Assembly (NCBI GenBank): GCA_900546075.1
Contig: URBH01000025.1
Location: 1 to 29,455 of the forward strand
Length of the DNA stretch: 29,455 nt
Source: an uncultured Eubacteriales bacterium
GTDB lineage: Bacteria > Bacillota > Clostridia > Oscillospirales > Oscillospiraceae
Reading direction: 5' to 3'
The notes beneath the pieces are model-generated. The model was not told where the DNA came from. It ran no database searches and saw only the letters and a list, made by a program, of their open reading frames with translations. The position numbers and the translations under genes are program-made. Position 1 is the stretch's first letter. Each line of letters starts with the position of its first letter. This document shows, in pieces, positions 6,597-15,700 of the stretch.

Positions 6597-7394
6597 ATGA
6601 AGACGCAAGCCCCCCCGCCAATCAAAACCGTATATTACACCGACGCGCGAAACGACGAGTTTTCCTCTGCCCAAATCGAACCCCGGCGCATTGACGAAAG
6701 CTACCGGTACATTGACCCCCGTCCCGCGTGGAGGGCGGCAAGGTTCGTCGCTTATCGCCTGTTCGCCATGCCCGCGGCGTTCCTGTACTGCAAGCTGGCG
6801 CTCCATGCGCGCTTTGAAAACCGTCAGGTGCTGAAAGCAGTCGGCAAGACCGGCTGCTTTGTCTACGGCAACCACACCCAGCAGGTGGGCGACCCCTTCC
6901 TGCCCAATCTGGCGCTGTTCCCCAAAAGCGTCTATATGATCGTCCACCCCAACAACGTGTCCATGCCGGTGCTGGGAAAGCTCACCCCGTACTTAGGCGC
7001 GCTGCCCCTCCCCTCCAACATAAAAGCCATGCGTTCCTTCCTGGACGCCATCCGCACCCGGATTGAGGAAGGCAGCTTCATCATGGTCTACCCGGAAGCC
7101 CACATCTGGCCGTACTATACCGGCATCCGGGATTTCCCCGCCACGTCTATGAAGTACCCCGTGGAGCTGGACGTTCCCAGCTTCGCCCTGACCACCACCT
7201 ACCACCGCCGCCGCTTTTCCCGGAAGCCCCGGACGGTGACCTATCTGGACGGCCCCTTCTACCCCGACCACAGTCTTCCCCCCAGAGCCAGAGCCCAGGC
7301 GCTGCGGGATGAAATCTACGAGACCATGGTGGGAAGAAGCAAAGAAAGCGACTGCGAATACATCCGATATGTGAAGAAAGAGGCAAGTACGTGA
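6597..7394 (+). CDS. PlsC-like 1-acyl-glycerol-phosphate acyltransferase family protein (divergent)
   Basis: A 265-residue protein of the LPLAT/PlsC fold. After a polar N-terminus and one likely membrane-associated helix (about 47-68), motif I appears as GNHTQQVGDPF, with His93 and Asp99. The usual HX4D is here HX5D. Motif III is YPEAH (165-169), replacing the common FPEGT. These departures suggest an acceptor other than standard lysophosphatidate, or altered activity. The start at 6597 has GGAG 6 nt upstream; in-frame upstream ATGs lack this. The stop overlaps the following GTG start (GTGA), so it is coupled to the GT8 gene. It may acylate a glycolipid or envelope glycan made by the neighbours, which is inference. 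Confidence 0.78.
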   Translation: MKTQAPPPIKTVYYTDARNDEFSSAQIEPRRIDESYRYIDPRPAWRAARFVAYRLFAMPAAFLYCKLALHARFENRQVLKAVGKTGCFVYGNHTQQVGDPFLPNLALFPKSVYMIVHPNNVSMPVLGKLTPYLGALPLPSNIKAMRSFLDAIRTRIEEGSFIMVYPEAHIWPYYTGIRDFPATSMKYPVELDVPSFALTTTYHRRRFSRKPRTVTYLDGPFYPDHSLPPRARAQALRDEIYETMVGRSKESDCEYIRYVKKEAST

Positions 7395-8209
7395 CCGATA
7401 TCCTGTATTGCGGCAACGACAAGGTGTTCGACGGCGTTCTGACGTCGAGCCTGTCCATTGTGCGCCGGCTGGACGCGCCCAGGCCGCTGACCATCCATAT
7501 TTTCACCATGGAGCTGACCCGGGTTTCCCCCGATTACCTTCCCATGACCCGGCGCCATGCGGACATCATCGAGACGGTGCTGCGCCGCCACAACCCCGAC
7601 ACCCACGTAAAGCTCTACGACGTGACCGCGCTTTACGAGCAGCACCTGAAGCAAAATGCCAACGAGGGCTGCTACTGCTCCCCCTACACCCTGCTGCGGC
7701 TGCTGGCAGACCTTCTGCCCCTGCCGGACAAGCTATTGTACCTGGACGCGGACATTATGGTCTGCAAGGACATCGGCCTGCTTTACGATCTGGACGTGGA
7801 AGCCGTGGAATACGCCGCCGCCCGGGATCACTACGGAAAATACCTGATTAACCCGGGCTACATCAACGCCGGTGTGCTTCTGTTCAACATGAAGCTGTGC
7901 CGGGAAACCGGGATTTTTGAAAAAGCCCGGGCGCTTATCCGGACAAAGAAGCTGATGTTCGCGGATCAGTCCGCGCTGATTCGCTCCACCACATCCCGGC
8001 GGCTTCTGCCCCAGCGGTTCAACGACCAGAAATTCCTCCACAGCCACACCGTAATCCGGCATTTTTCCAAGCGGCTGTTTTATACTCCCTATCCCCACAC
8101 GGAGAACATCAAGCAGTGGCAGGCGGAGAAGGTACACAAGCGCTTCGGCTACACCTGCTTCGACGACATCCTGAATGAATATCTGTCCATAAAGGAGAAC
8201 CTACAATGA
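7391..8209 (+). CDS. Glycosyltransferase family 8 protein (first)
   Basis: A 272-residue GT-A fold, GT8-type retaining glycosyltransferase. The metal-binding DxD is in LLYLDADIMV (Asp119 and Asp121). The acceptor/donor segment INPGYINAGVLLFNMKL follows and the late metal-ligand His region is HSHTVIRHFSK. It starts with GTG at 7391, overlapping the previous stop by 4 nt; no better ATG exists near. The ending ATGA overlaps the next GT8 gene. The family transfers hexoses (galactose or glucose from UDP-sugars) to lipooligosaccharide, teichoic acid or glycoprotein acceptors. The donor cannot be told from sequence. No signal peptide, so it acts in the cytoplasm. Confidence 0.88.
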   Translation: MTDILYCGNDKVFDGVLTSSLSIVRRLDAPRPLTIHIFTMELTRVSPDYLPMTRRHADIIETVLRRHNPDTHVKLYDVTALYEQHLKQNANEGCYCSPYTLLRLLADLLPLPDKLLYLDADIMVCKDIGLLYDLDVEAVEYAAARDHYGKYLINPGYINAGVLLFNMKLCRETGIFEKARALIRTKKLMFADQSALIRSTTSRRLLPQRFNDQKFLHSHTVIRHFSKRLFYTPYPHTENIKQWQAEKVHKRFGYTCFDDILNEYLSIKENLQ

Positions 8210-9144
8210 ACCCCGTCAACTTATTTTTCGCCTGTGACAACGCCTACGTCCCCTTCCTCGCGGTGACGCTTACGTCTTTGAAGGAGAACTGCAATCCCAA
8301 GCGGGATTATGCCCTGCGAATCCTCCACACCGGCCTGGATCCGGAGAATATCCGGCGGCTGACGGAAGGCTTTGCCTCCGAGGGCTTTACCATGGAGTTT
8401 ATCGACATCACCCAGTCCGTGGAGCAGTTTGCCGACAAACTCCACACCCGGGACTATTATTCCAAATCCACCTACTACCGCCTGTTCATTCCCGATCTGT
8501 TTCCCGGGCTTGACAAGGCGCTGTACCTGGACAGCGACGTGGTGCTGCTGGGGGACGTGTCGGAGCTGTACGACGTGGACTTGGAGGACAATCTGGTGGG
8601 GGCTATCCCAGACAGTGTGGTCGGTTCCATCCCGGCGCTGGCGCTGTACACCAAGAAGCGCCTGCGGGTGGCGGCGGATCACTACTTCAACGCCGGCGTG
8701 CTGTTGATGAATCTGGACGCCATGCGCAAATGTGATTTTCTGAACGTGTTCCTCCGCCTGCTGCAAAGCGTCACCTTCCAGATTGCCCAGGATCAGGACT
8801 ATCTGAACGTCATCTGCAAGAACCGGGTGGAGTACGTGGGCTTCGAGTGGAACACCATGCCCTGCGACGTCCACACCAGCGCCCCCAAGCTCATCCACTA
8901 TAATCTGGACTTCAAGCCCTGGCACCGGGACGACGTGGCCTTCGGCGACGTGTTCTGGGACTACGCGGAACGTTCCGGCTACCTGGAGGAAATCCGCGAG
9001 GTTCGGGAAGGCTACACCGAATGGCACATCGCCCGCTCCGCCGAGGAGACCACGCATCTGATCGCCATGGGCAAACGGCAGGCCAGAAAGCGGACGGCGA
9101 ACATGCTGATTCGCTGGAAGATCAGGCGGGTGGTGAACGTATGA
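8206..9144 (+). CDS. Glycosyltransferase family 8 protein (second)
   Basis: A 312-residue GT8 enzyme starting MNPVNLFFACDNAYVPFLAV, the typical GT8 N-terminal strand. DxD lies in ALYLDSDVVLLGD (Asp109, Asp111). The DHYFNAGVLLMNLDAM block and the late LIHYNLDFKPWH block (metal-binding His) are both canonical. It is closer to the classical GT8 consensus than the preceding gene, which suggests old divergence rather than recent duplication. It overlaps neighbours by 4 nt at both ends. It probably adds a second sugar to the same acceptor. Confidence 0.92.
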   Translation: MNPVNLFFACDNAYVPFLAVTLTSLKENCNPKRDYALRILHTGLDPENIRRLTEGFASEGFTMEFIDITQSVEQFADKLHTRDYYSKSTYYRLFIPDLFPGLDKALYLDSDVVLLGDVSELYDVDLEDNLVGAIPDSVVGSIPALALYTKKRLRVAADHYFNAGVLLMNLDAMRKCDFLNVFLRLLQSVTFQIAQDQDYLNVICKNRVEYVGFEWNTMPCDVHTSAPKLIHYNLDFKPWHRDDVAFGDVFWDYAERSGYLEEIREVREGYTEWHIARSAEETTHLIAMGKRQARKRTANMLIRWKIRRVVNV

Positions 9145-9983
9145 AGGAAATCCCCAAATCCCCGGAAAGGCTCGCTATCCTGGAAAAGATCGCCCAATAT
9201 GAGCGGGAGGGGCGCTTTGACGAGGACGTGGAAAACGATCCCCCCAGCCGCGTCCTGCTGCCGGAGGAGATCGAGTACGCGGACAGGCGTTTTTCCGCCG
9301 AGTGCAGGCGGACGGCGGCCTTTGGGGCGGCGTATCTGTATTTCTGGAATCTGCGGCGGAAAAAAGAGCTCATTCTGCGCAAAACCGAAGGGCTGGAGCA
9401 TCTGGCCGGGGTAAAGGGCGCGGTGATCACCTGCAACCATTTTCACCCCATGGACAGCTTCATCATGCAGAAGGTGTTTGACGCGTCGGGGCATCCCAAG
9501 CGGATGTACCGGGTGATCCGGGAGGGGAACTACACCAGCTTCCCCGGCTTTTACGGCTTCCTCATGCGCAGCTGCGACACCCTTCCCCTCAGCTCCAACA
9601 TGCAGACCATGAAGAAGTTCCTCCGGGCGGTAGACCGGGTGCTGTCGGAGGGCAACTGTCTGCTGATCTACCCGGAGCAGAGCATGTGGTGGAACTACCG
9701 CAAGCCCAAGCCCCTGAAGCCCGGCGCTTTCGACATGGCGCTGAAAAACCATGTGCCGGTGGTGCCGTGCTTCATCACGATGGCGGACAGCGATTCGGTC
9801 GGCGCCGACGGGTTCCCGGTACAGGAGTACACGCCCCACTTGGGTGCCCCCATCTGGCCGGACGAGACCCTGCCCCGCCCCGCCGCCCGGGAACAGCTGC
9901 GGCAAAAAACGGAGGACTTCTGCCAGGCAACCTACGAAGCCGTGTACGGCGTGCCGCTGCGGTATGAAACGTGGGAGCAGTAA
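9141..9983 (+). CDS. PlsC-like acyltransferase family protein (second)
   Basis: A 280-residue LPLAT-fold protein. Motif I is CNHFHPMDSF, with His100 and Asp105 in the normal HX4D spacing. Motif III is YPEQS (177-181) followed by MWWNYRKPKPLKPGAF, the motif-IV-like region. The start at 9141 overlaps the previous stop (ATGA); an upstream in-frame start would lie inside the GT8 gene and is rejected. It shares layout with the first acyltransferase of the operon, including the late SSNMQTMKKFLRAV matching SNIKAMRSFLDAI, so the two are distant paralogues. It is the last gene before a strong terminator. The acceptor is unknown. Confidence 0.82.
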   Translation: MKEIPKSPERLAILEKIAQYEREGRFDEDVENDPPSRVLLPEEIEYADRRFSAECRRTAAFGAAYLYFWNLRRKKELILRKTEGLEHLAGVKGAVITCNHFHPMDSFIMQKVFDASGHPKRMYRVIREGNYTSFPGFYGFLMRSCDTLPLSSNMQTMKKFLRAVDRVLSEGNCLLIYPEQSMWWNYRKPKPLKPGAFDMALKNHVPVVPCFITMADSDSVGADGFPVQEYTPHLGAPIWPDETLPRPAAREQLRQKTEDFCQATYEAVYGVPLRYETWEQ

Positions 9984-10033
9984 ATCCCCCTTTTACCGGG
10001 ACATAGCCTCCACCCAACAATCATACTTTCATT

Positions 10034-10077
10034 CCCGCCGGGGACTGCCAAAGTCTGACAGTCCCCGGCGGGTTATT
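10034..10077 (+). terminator. Terminator of the acyltransferase/GT8 operon
   Basis: CCCGCCGGGGACTG (10034-10047) pairs perfectly over 14 bp with 10059-10072, followed by a T-rich run TTATTTGTTTTT. Confidence 0.92.
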
Positions 10078-10184
10078 TGTTTTTCACTCGTTTAGAGCCT
10101 ATCCAAAACTGTCAACATGCCCAAGCAGCGGGGTTTTTCCGGAAAGGGAAGTGCAAATTGCTCCCGTATCATACTTTGGCATGA

Positions 10185-10212
10185 TTTACATTTTCTGTCA
10201 GGTATGTATAAT
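10185..10212 (+). promoter_or_regulatory. SigA-type promoter of the LuxR-type regulator
   Basis: TTTACA (10185-10190), a 16-bp spacer and a perfect TATAAT (10207-10212). The transcript would start near 10219 and carry a ~67-nt leader. The rest of the gap, 10085-10180, shows no gene or strong structure. Confidence 0.72.
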
Positions 10213-10285
10213 GATAGGATAAAATGGTGTTGGAATGTGTATGGCGCGGGGGCGCTGCCCCTTGGTACCAAAAAGGAGGGAGAAC

Positions 10286-12649
10286 GTGACCGGGAATATG
10301 ATTGTGAAGCCGTCTGTTCAGCAGCGGTTTGACAGCTTTATGGAGCGCGGGCGCGTCCTCTTTTTCAGCGCGCCCTGCGGCTTTGGAAAAACCGCGCTGG
10401 CGGACGCCCTGCTCTCCGGGCGAAACGTGCTGCGGCGGAATGCCGGTGCGGCGGATTTCGCCATTCCCGCCCCTTCGGACGGGTGGGATATTCTGCTCAT
10501 TGACGATTTTCAGATGATACCGGCGGAGGATGGCGGTCAGGCGCTGTGCGAGCTGATCCGCTCCGACCCCGCCAAGCGCTTCGTGCTTCTCTCCCGGGGC
10601 GCGCCGCCCGGATATCTGACGGCGTTCCAATATTCCGGCCTGATGACCACGCTGGAGGCCGACGACCTGCTCTTTGACCGGGAGGATATCCGCAAATACT
10701 TTTCCGGCTGCGGCATTCCGGTGACGGACAGCGAGATCGGCGGCATTCTGAGAGAATCCGTCGGCTACCCCCTGGGCATCGCCGTCACCGCCCGGTGCAT
10801 GTCCGGCGGAAAGCCCTTTGGCCCGGAGATCGTGGCGCGGGCGTTCCGGGAGGTGTTCTCCTATTTCGAGGACGCAATTTACCGGCGGTTCGATCTTCCC
10901 GTACGGCGGTTCCTGCTGGAGCTGGCACCCTTCGAGCGGTTCAACCCGGAAATGGCGCGGATGGTCACCGGCGACCCCCACGCGGGCAGCCGCCTGGACT
11001 GGCTCCTGAGCCACACCACCATGCTCCGCTACGACGACATGCAGCACTTCCGCTTCTGGCCGCAGTTCCGCGACTTCCTTCTGTGGGAGATGGCGCGGGA
11101 ATACAGCGAGGAAAAGCGCCGGGCGCTTTTCAGCCGGGGCGCGCTCTACTATGAGCTGAAAGAGGACTACGCCCACGCCCTGGAGTGCTATACCAGATGC
11201 GGCGACCACGCCAAGGTCTCCGAGCTTCTCGTCCGCAACGCGGAGCTGCACCCCGGCATGGGACATTACAGCGAAATGGAAAAATATTACCGCAGTCTCC
11301 CGGAAGCGGAGATCGCGGCTTCCCCCGCGCTGATGCAGGGCATGAGTATGCTCTGCGCGCTGTCCATGGATTACGACGGCTCCCGTCGCTGGTATCAGGA
11401 ATTGCTGGAATTTGCCCGGCGGTGCGGCAAGGACGACGCCGCGGGCAAGCAGGCCCGCAGCCGCCTAGCTTGGCTGGACATCTCCCTGCCCCAGCGGGGT
11501 GTGGAGGGGCTGACGGAAACCATTCCCGCCGTGTTCCGGCTGATGACCAATAAGGAGGTCTCCCTTCCCTCCTTCTCCGTCACCAGCGCACTGCCCAGCA
11601 TCATGAACGGCGGCAAGGATTTTTCCGCCTGGAGCAAGCGGGACGACCTGCTCTACCAGACGCTCCGCATCCCGGTGGAGGCCATACTGGGGCGGGACGG
11701 CGTGGGTCTTGCGGACTGCGCCGTTGCCGAAAGCAAATTTGAAAAGGGCGAGAACATCACCGGCCGGATGCTGACCATCCTCCCCCGCATCAGCGAAATT
11801 CACCAACGCGGCACGCCGGACATGGAGTTCGCCGTCAACGGTCTGCTGGCGCGAAGCCTGCTGGCAGCGGGGCAGAGCGGGGACGCCTATCGCACCGTCG
11901 AATCCCTCCGGACAAAATTTGCCGAGGAGGGGCAGGAGCGGTTCCTGCCCAACATGGACGCCATGCTCGTCCGGATCGCCCTTCACACCGGCGACCTGGA
12001 TCACGCGGACACCTGGTACCGGGAAAAGGCGCCCAGAAATCCCATGCGGATCAACATCATGAAGCGCTACCAGTACCTGACCCAGGCCATGGTGGAGCTG
12101 GCGGACGGGAAGCCGGGGGCGGCAATGCTGACCCTCTCCCCTCTGGAAGCCTACATTCAGAACTGTGGGCGGCACATCGACGGCATCCACCTGAATATCC
12201 TCACCGCCGTTTCCTTATATAGAAGTAAGGACGAGACCTGGCGGCAGCGTCTGACCGACGCGCTGGACACCGCGGCGGAGTATCACTTCATCCGAACCGT
12301 CAGCGTCTACGGTGCGGCGGTGCTGCCGTTGCTTGAAAAGCTGGACTGGAGCGGCAGCGCCCGATGGCGCAAGCAGCTGATGGACGATGTGCGGCTGCAA
12401 GCGGCGTACTATCCCCGCTTTCTGGAGCCGCGCCTTGCGCCGGGGGAAGCCCTGACGCCCACGGAATTGCAAATCCTGCACCTGATCTGCGCCGACAAGA
12501 GCAACGCGGAGATCGGGCAAATCATGGATATCAAGCTGCCCACGGTAAAGACCCATGTAAGCCACATTCTGGACAAGCTGGACGTCCGGCGCCGCAGCGA
12601 GGCGAAAACCGCCGCGAAGCGTCTGCGGCTTATCTCGGAGGAGCTGTAA
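10286..12649 (+). CDS. MalT-like LuxR-family ATP-dependent transcriptional regulator
   Basis: A 787-residue STAND-type regulator. The P-loop APCGFGKT lies at residues 29-36 and Walker B ILLIDD at about 69-74. Helical-repeat (TPR-like) segments fill the middle (YYELKEDYAHALECYTRCGDH and later similar stretches). The C-terminal 71 residues (about 717-787) hold a LuxR/GerE HTH: LTPTELQILHLICADKSN, then EIGQIMDIKLPTVKTHVSHI. Proteins of this class oligomerise on ATP plus an inducer and activate adjacent genes. I choose GTG at 10286 because AGGAGG is 6-7 nt upstream; ATG 10298 is too far and the upstream ATGs lack a site. It ends 61 bp before the giant surface-protein gene, which it probably controls. 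The effector is unknown. Confidence 0.9.
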   Translation: MTGNMIVKPSVQQRFDSFMERGRVLFFSAPCGFGKTALADALLSGRNVLRRNAGAADFAIPAPSDGWDILLIDDFQMIPAEDGGQALCELIRSDPAKRFVLLSRGAPPGYLTAFQYSGLMTTLEADDLLFDREDIRKYFSGCGIPVTDSEIGGILRESVGYPLGIAVTARCMSGGKPFGPEIVARAFREVFSYFEDAIYRRFDLPVRRFLLELAPFERFNPEMARMVTGDPHAGSRLDWLLSHTTMLRYDDMQHFRFWPQFRDFLLWEMAREYSEEKRRALFSRGALYYELKEDYAHALECYTRCGDHAKVSELLVRNAELHPGMGHYSEMEKYYRSLPEAEIAASPALMQGMSMLCALSMDYDGSRRWYQELLEFARRCGKDDAAGKQARSRLAWLDISLPQRGVEGLTETIPAVFRLMTNKEVSLPSFSVTSALPSIMNGGKDFSAWSKRDDLLYQTLRIPVEAILGRDGVGLADCAVAESKFEKGENITGRMLTILPRISEIHQRGTPDMEFAVNGLLARSLLAAGQSGDAYRTVESLRTKFAEEGQERFLPNMDAMLVRIALHTGDLDHADTWYREKAPRNPMRINIMKRYQYLTQAMVELADGKPGAAMLTLSPLEAYIQNCGRHIDGIHLNILTAVSLYRSKDETWRQRLTDALDTAAEYHFIRTVSVYGAAVLPLLEKLDWSGSARWRKQLMDDVRLQAAYYPRFLEPRLAPGEALTPTELQILHLICADKSNAEIGQIMDIKLPTVKTHVSHILDKLDVRRRSEAKTAAKRLRLISEEL

Positions 12650-12654
12650 CCCTC

Positions 12655-12670
12655 GCCCGGATCTCCGGGC
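12655..12670. other. GC-rich palindrome between regulator and surface-protein gene
   Basis: A perfect dyad, GCCCGGATCTCCGGGC, lies 5 nt after the regulator stop and 40 nt before the next ATG. There is no U tract, so it is a weak terminator at best. It may be a processing or attenuation hairpin or a regulator site. Confidence 0.35.
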
Positions 12671-12710
12671 TGACGATAGAAAACCGCACTTTTTCACACA
12701 GGAGGATCCT

Positions 12711-15700
12711 ATGAAAAAACGAATTTTGAGTCTGTTTCTGGCGCTCACGCTCTGCCTGACGCTCCTGCCGACATCGGCTTTTGCCGAGGGTGGGGACGTG
12801 AGCATTTCTGACGGTGTCATCGGCGGCGGTGAGACCGGTGGCGAGGGCGGTGGAGTCCTTGTACCACCCGGCGGTTCGACCGGCGAAGGTGGTGGAATCT
12901 ATACGCCCCCAAGTGGTCCGGCAGAAGGGGGCGGCGGCACGTATATCCCCGAAGAAGACACGCGGACGGAGATCTGGTGCGTAAGCAAGCCCGATTCCAT
13001 TGGCCGCAGCTATGACGGCACGACGGACGGCGGCACGATTCCAATCGACTTGACGTTTACAGACGGCACAAATGAAATCAAGCTCAAAGAAGGAACGGGC
13101 TTTACCGCCAAGAAGACGTTCGATTCCGCGGACGCGGGATGGCATACCGTCACTGTGGAAATCGCGCTGATCGGCGAAGCCGCGGTAAAGTACAAGCTCA
13201 AGGCGGGCGAAGAAAAATTTGAGATCGGCGGCGACATCAACAAGTCCTATCCCGATTTGACCGTATCTCTTTCCAAGACGACCTGCACGGTGGGCGAAAC
13301 GCTCCTGCCGCTGTTGTCCATCAGCGGTGTGCAGGAAGATGCTGCGGTGACATATTACTATACGCAGTACCAAACAATAATTGGCAATTCGGAGTACGAG
13401 GGTTATATCATTCCCGCAATCGACGAAAACACTGCAATCAACAGTCTCGACGAGGAAGGCAATAACACCTATTATCTCTACGCCAAGACCGCCGCGACCA
13501 AGAACTACAATGAAGCTATCTCGAATGTCGTGGAACTCACGGTCAACGAGCCTGTCGTTGAAGCCGCTTCGGTGACAAGAGCGGACGGCACGGACGGCGG
13601 TACATACGAATCCCTCCCGGCGGCGCTGAACGCGGCGCAGGACGGCGACACCGTCAAGCTGCTGGCCAACCATACAACCGATTGGGACGCCGTCTATGCC
13701 AGCGATCTTTCCACACTGGCTGTCGTCACCAAACGGCTGACGCTGGAATTGAACGGCAGGACGGTGGATTATCTGGCTGTGGGCGACGTGGTTCCTGACG
13801 AGGAGGGCGGAATTCTTGAATCCACCGACGGCGACCTGACCGTTATGAGCAGTGGCGGAGATACGGTAGGCAAAATTATCGATCTCGACCTCGTAAAAGG
13901 TACGCTGGACATTCGGAGTGGCCAGCTGGGAGATTATGAAAGCGGCAAACTTACCTGTAACGGGAACAGCGGCAGCGTGACTGTCTGCGGCGGCACGGTG
14001 CTTGGTCTCACGGTGGGCGAGGGCGCTTCCGTCACCGTCTCCGGAGGCTCAATGCACGCGGGTTCCTGGTTCAACGACGGTACGCTGACGATCACAGGCG
14101 GCACGTTCGGCAATGTTCATTTCCGCAACAATGGCGGAACCATCGCCATCAGCGGCGGTACGTTCGGTGCAGTTACGAATCATGACGCAGACAGCATCAT
14201 TCCGCCTATGTCCCTGCTGGCAAAGGGCTATGCTTTCTACGATCAGGATGACGGCACGCTGAAAGACGGCAGCGAGGGCGCCACGCTGACCAATGTGAAG
14301 GTCATGCCGCACACCCACAACATCGCAGACGGCAAGTGCGCCTGCGGCTTTACCTGTGCGCATGAAACGATTGAAAATGGTGTTTGCACCGTCTGCAACA
14401 CGGCGATGGGGGCACAGGATAATACCGGCAAATATTATCTCACTTTGGCGGAAGCCTTTGAAGGCGTTGCGGACGGCGGCACGGTGACGATGCTGACAAC
14501 GCTGAAAGATGATGACACGATCAGCTTCTGCCGTGATGCAGAGGGAAATCCTGTCGAAAAAACCGTTACGCTCATGATGAATGGGCACAGCCTGTCCTAT
14601 GAGGGCACTCCGTCTTTGTGTATAGAGAGCGGCAAGCTGATCATCGGCGATGAAGCAACGATTTCCCAGCCTGCACAAACGGCGCAGCCTGCTGTTTTCG
14701 TAGATAACGATGAGCAAAGCAAGGACAGAGGTACGCTGGAATTCAAAGGCAAGGCAAACCTTACCGGCGGCTTGCTCATCCAGAACTGGGGCAAGCTGGT
14801 GGGTGGTCTGAAGGAAGGCACGATTATCACAAGCAACGGTACATACAGCGTTTCTGTAGAGCGATCTATAGATACTTACGACAATGTGCTGGGGCTGCTG
14901 GGCGAGGGGCTTGCTTTTGCGAAATATGACGAGAGCGCAGAAAACAAGGCGGGCGCAATCGTCGACGGAAGTGTAAAACAGCTGACCGAGGACGTTATCG
15001 TGGTGGCGCACACGCATAGCCCGAAGTGTACGCAGAATCCCGACCCGGATGCGCTCCAAACCTACATCTACATCTGCGACTGCGGCTTCGTATGTCCGCA
15101 CGATCGCTTCACGAACAGCATCTGCGACATCTGCCACGCGGCGTGTACCCATGACGAGTATACCAGCGACGATAAGTGTGCTCGCTGCGGCGCGCCGTTT
15201 GCGGTGCGGGTGGAGTGTACCGATAGCGTGGGTATCACATCGAACAAGCTGTACATGAAGACCACCACTCAAGACGGCACCGATGATACGCTGCGACAGG
15301 TCTTTAACGAGGCCGCAGATGGCAGCACCATCACCCTGCTGGCAAACGGGATGCTGCCTTCCGGCATATATGCCAGCAAGACCCTCACGCTGGATCTGAA
15401 CGGACATAGCCTGGATGGGTACAGCTTGAATGTGGGCGGCCTTACGGCCACGAACCAGGTTCGCACCGGTAAACTGACGGTCATTGACAGCAGCGGCGGC
15501 AACGGCGCGGTGGGAGTGACCGTGCGGGACGGCGGTACACTGGTATTCAATCCGGAGAATGACAATACCACTTTGCTCCAGCTGGAGGTTTGGGGCGGCA
15601 CAGTCGAGCTGTACGGCGGAAAGATTTCGAGAAGCGGTCTGCGGCTGAATAATAACATCACATTGGGCAATCTGCTTCCCGGGCAAGCGGGACTGGCTTA

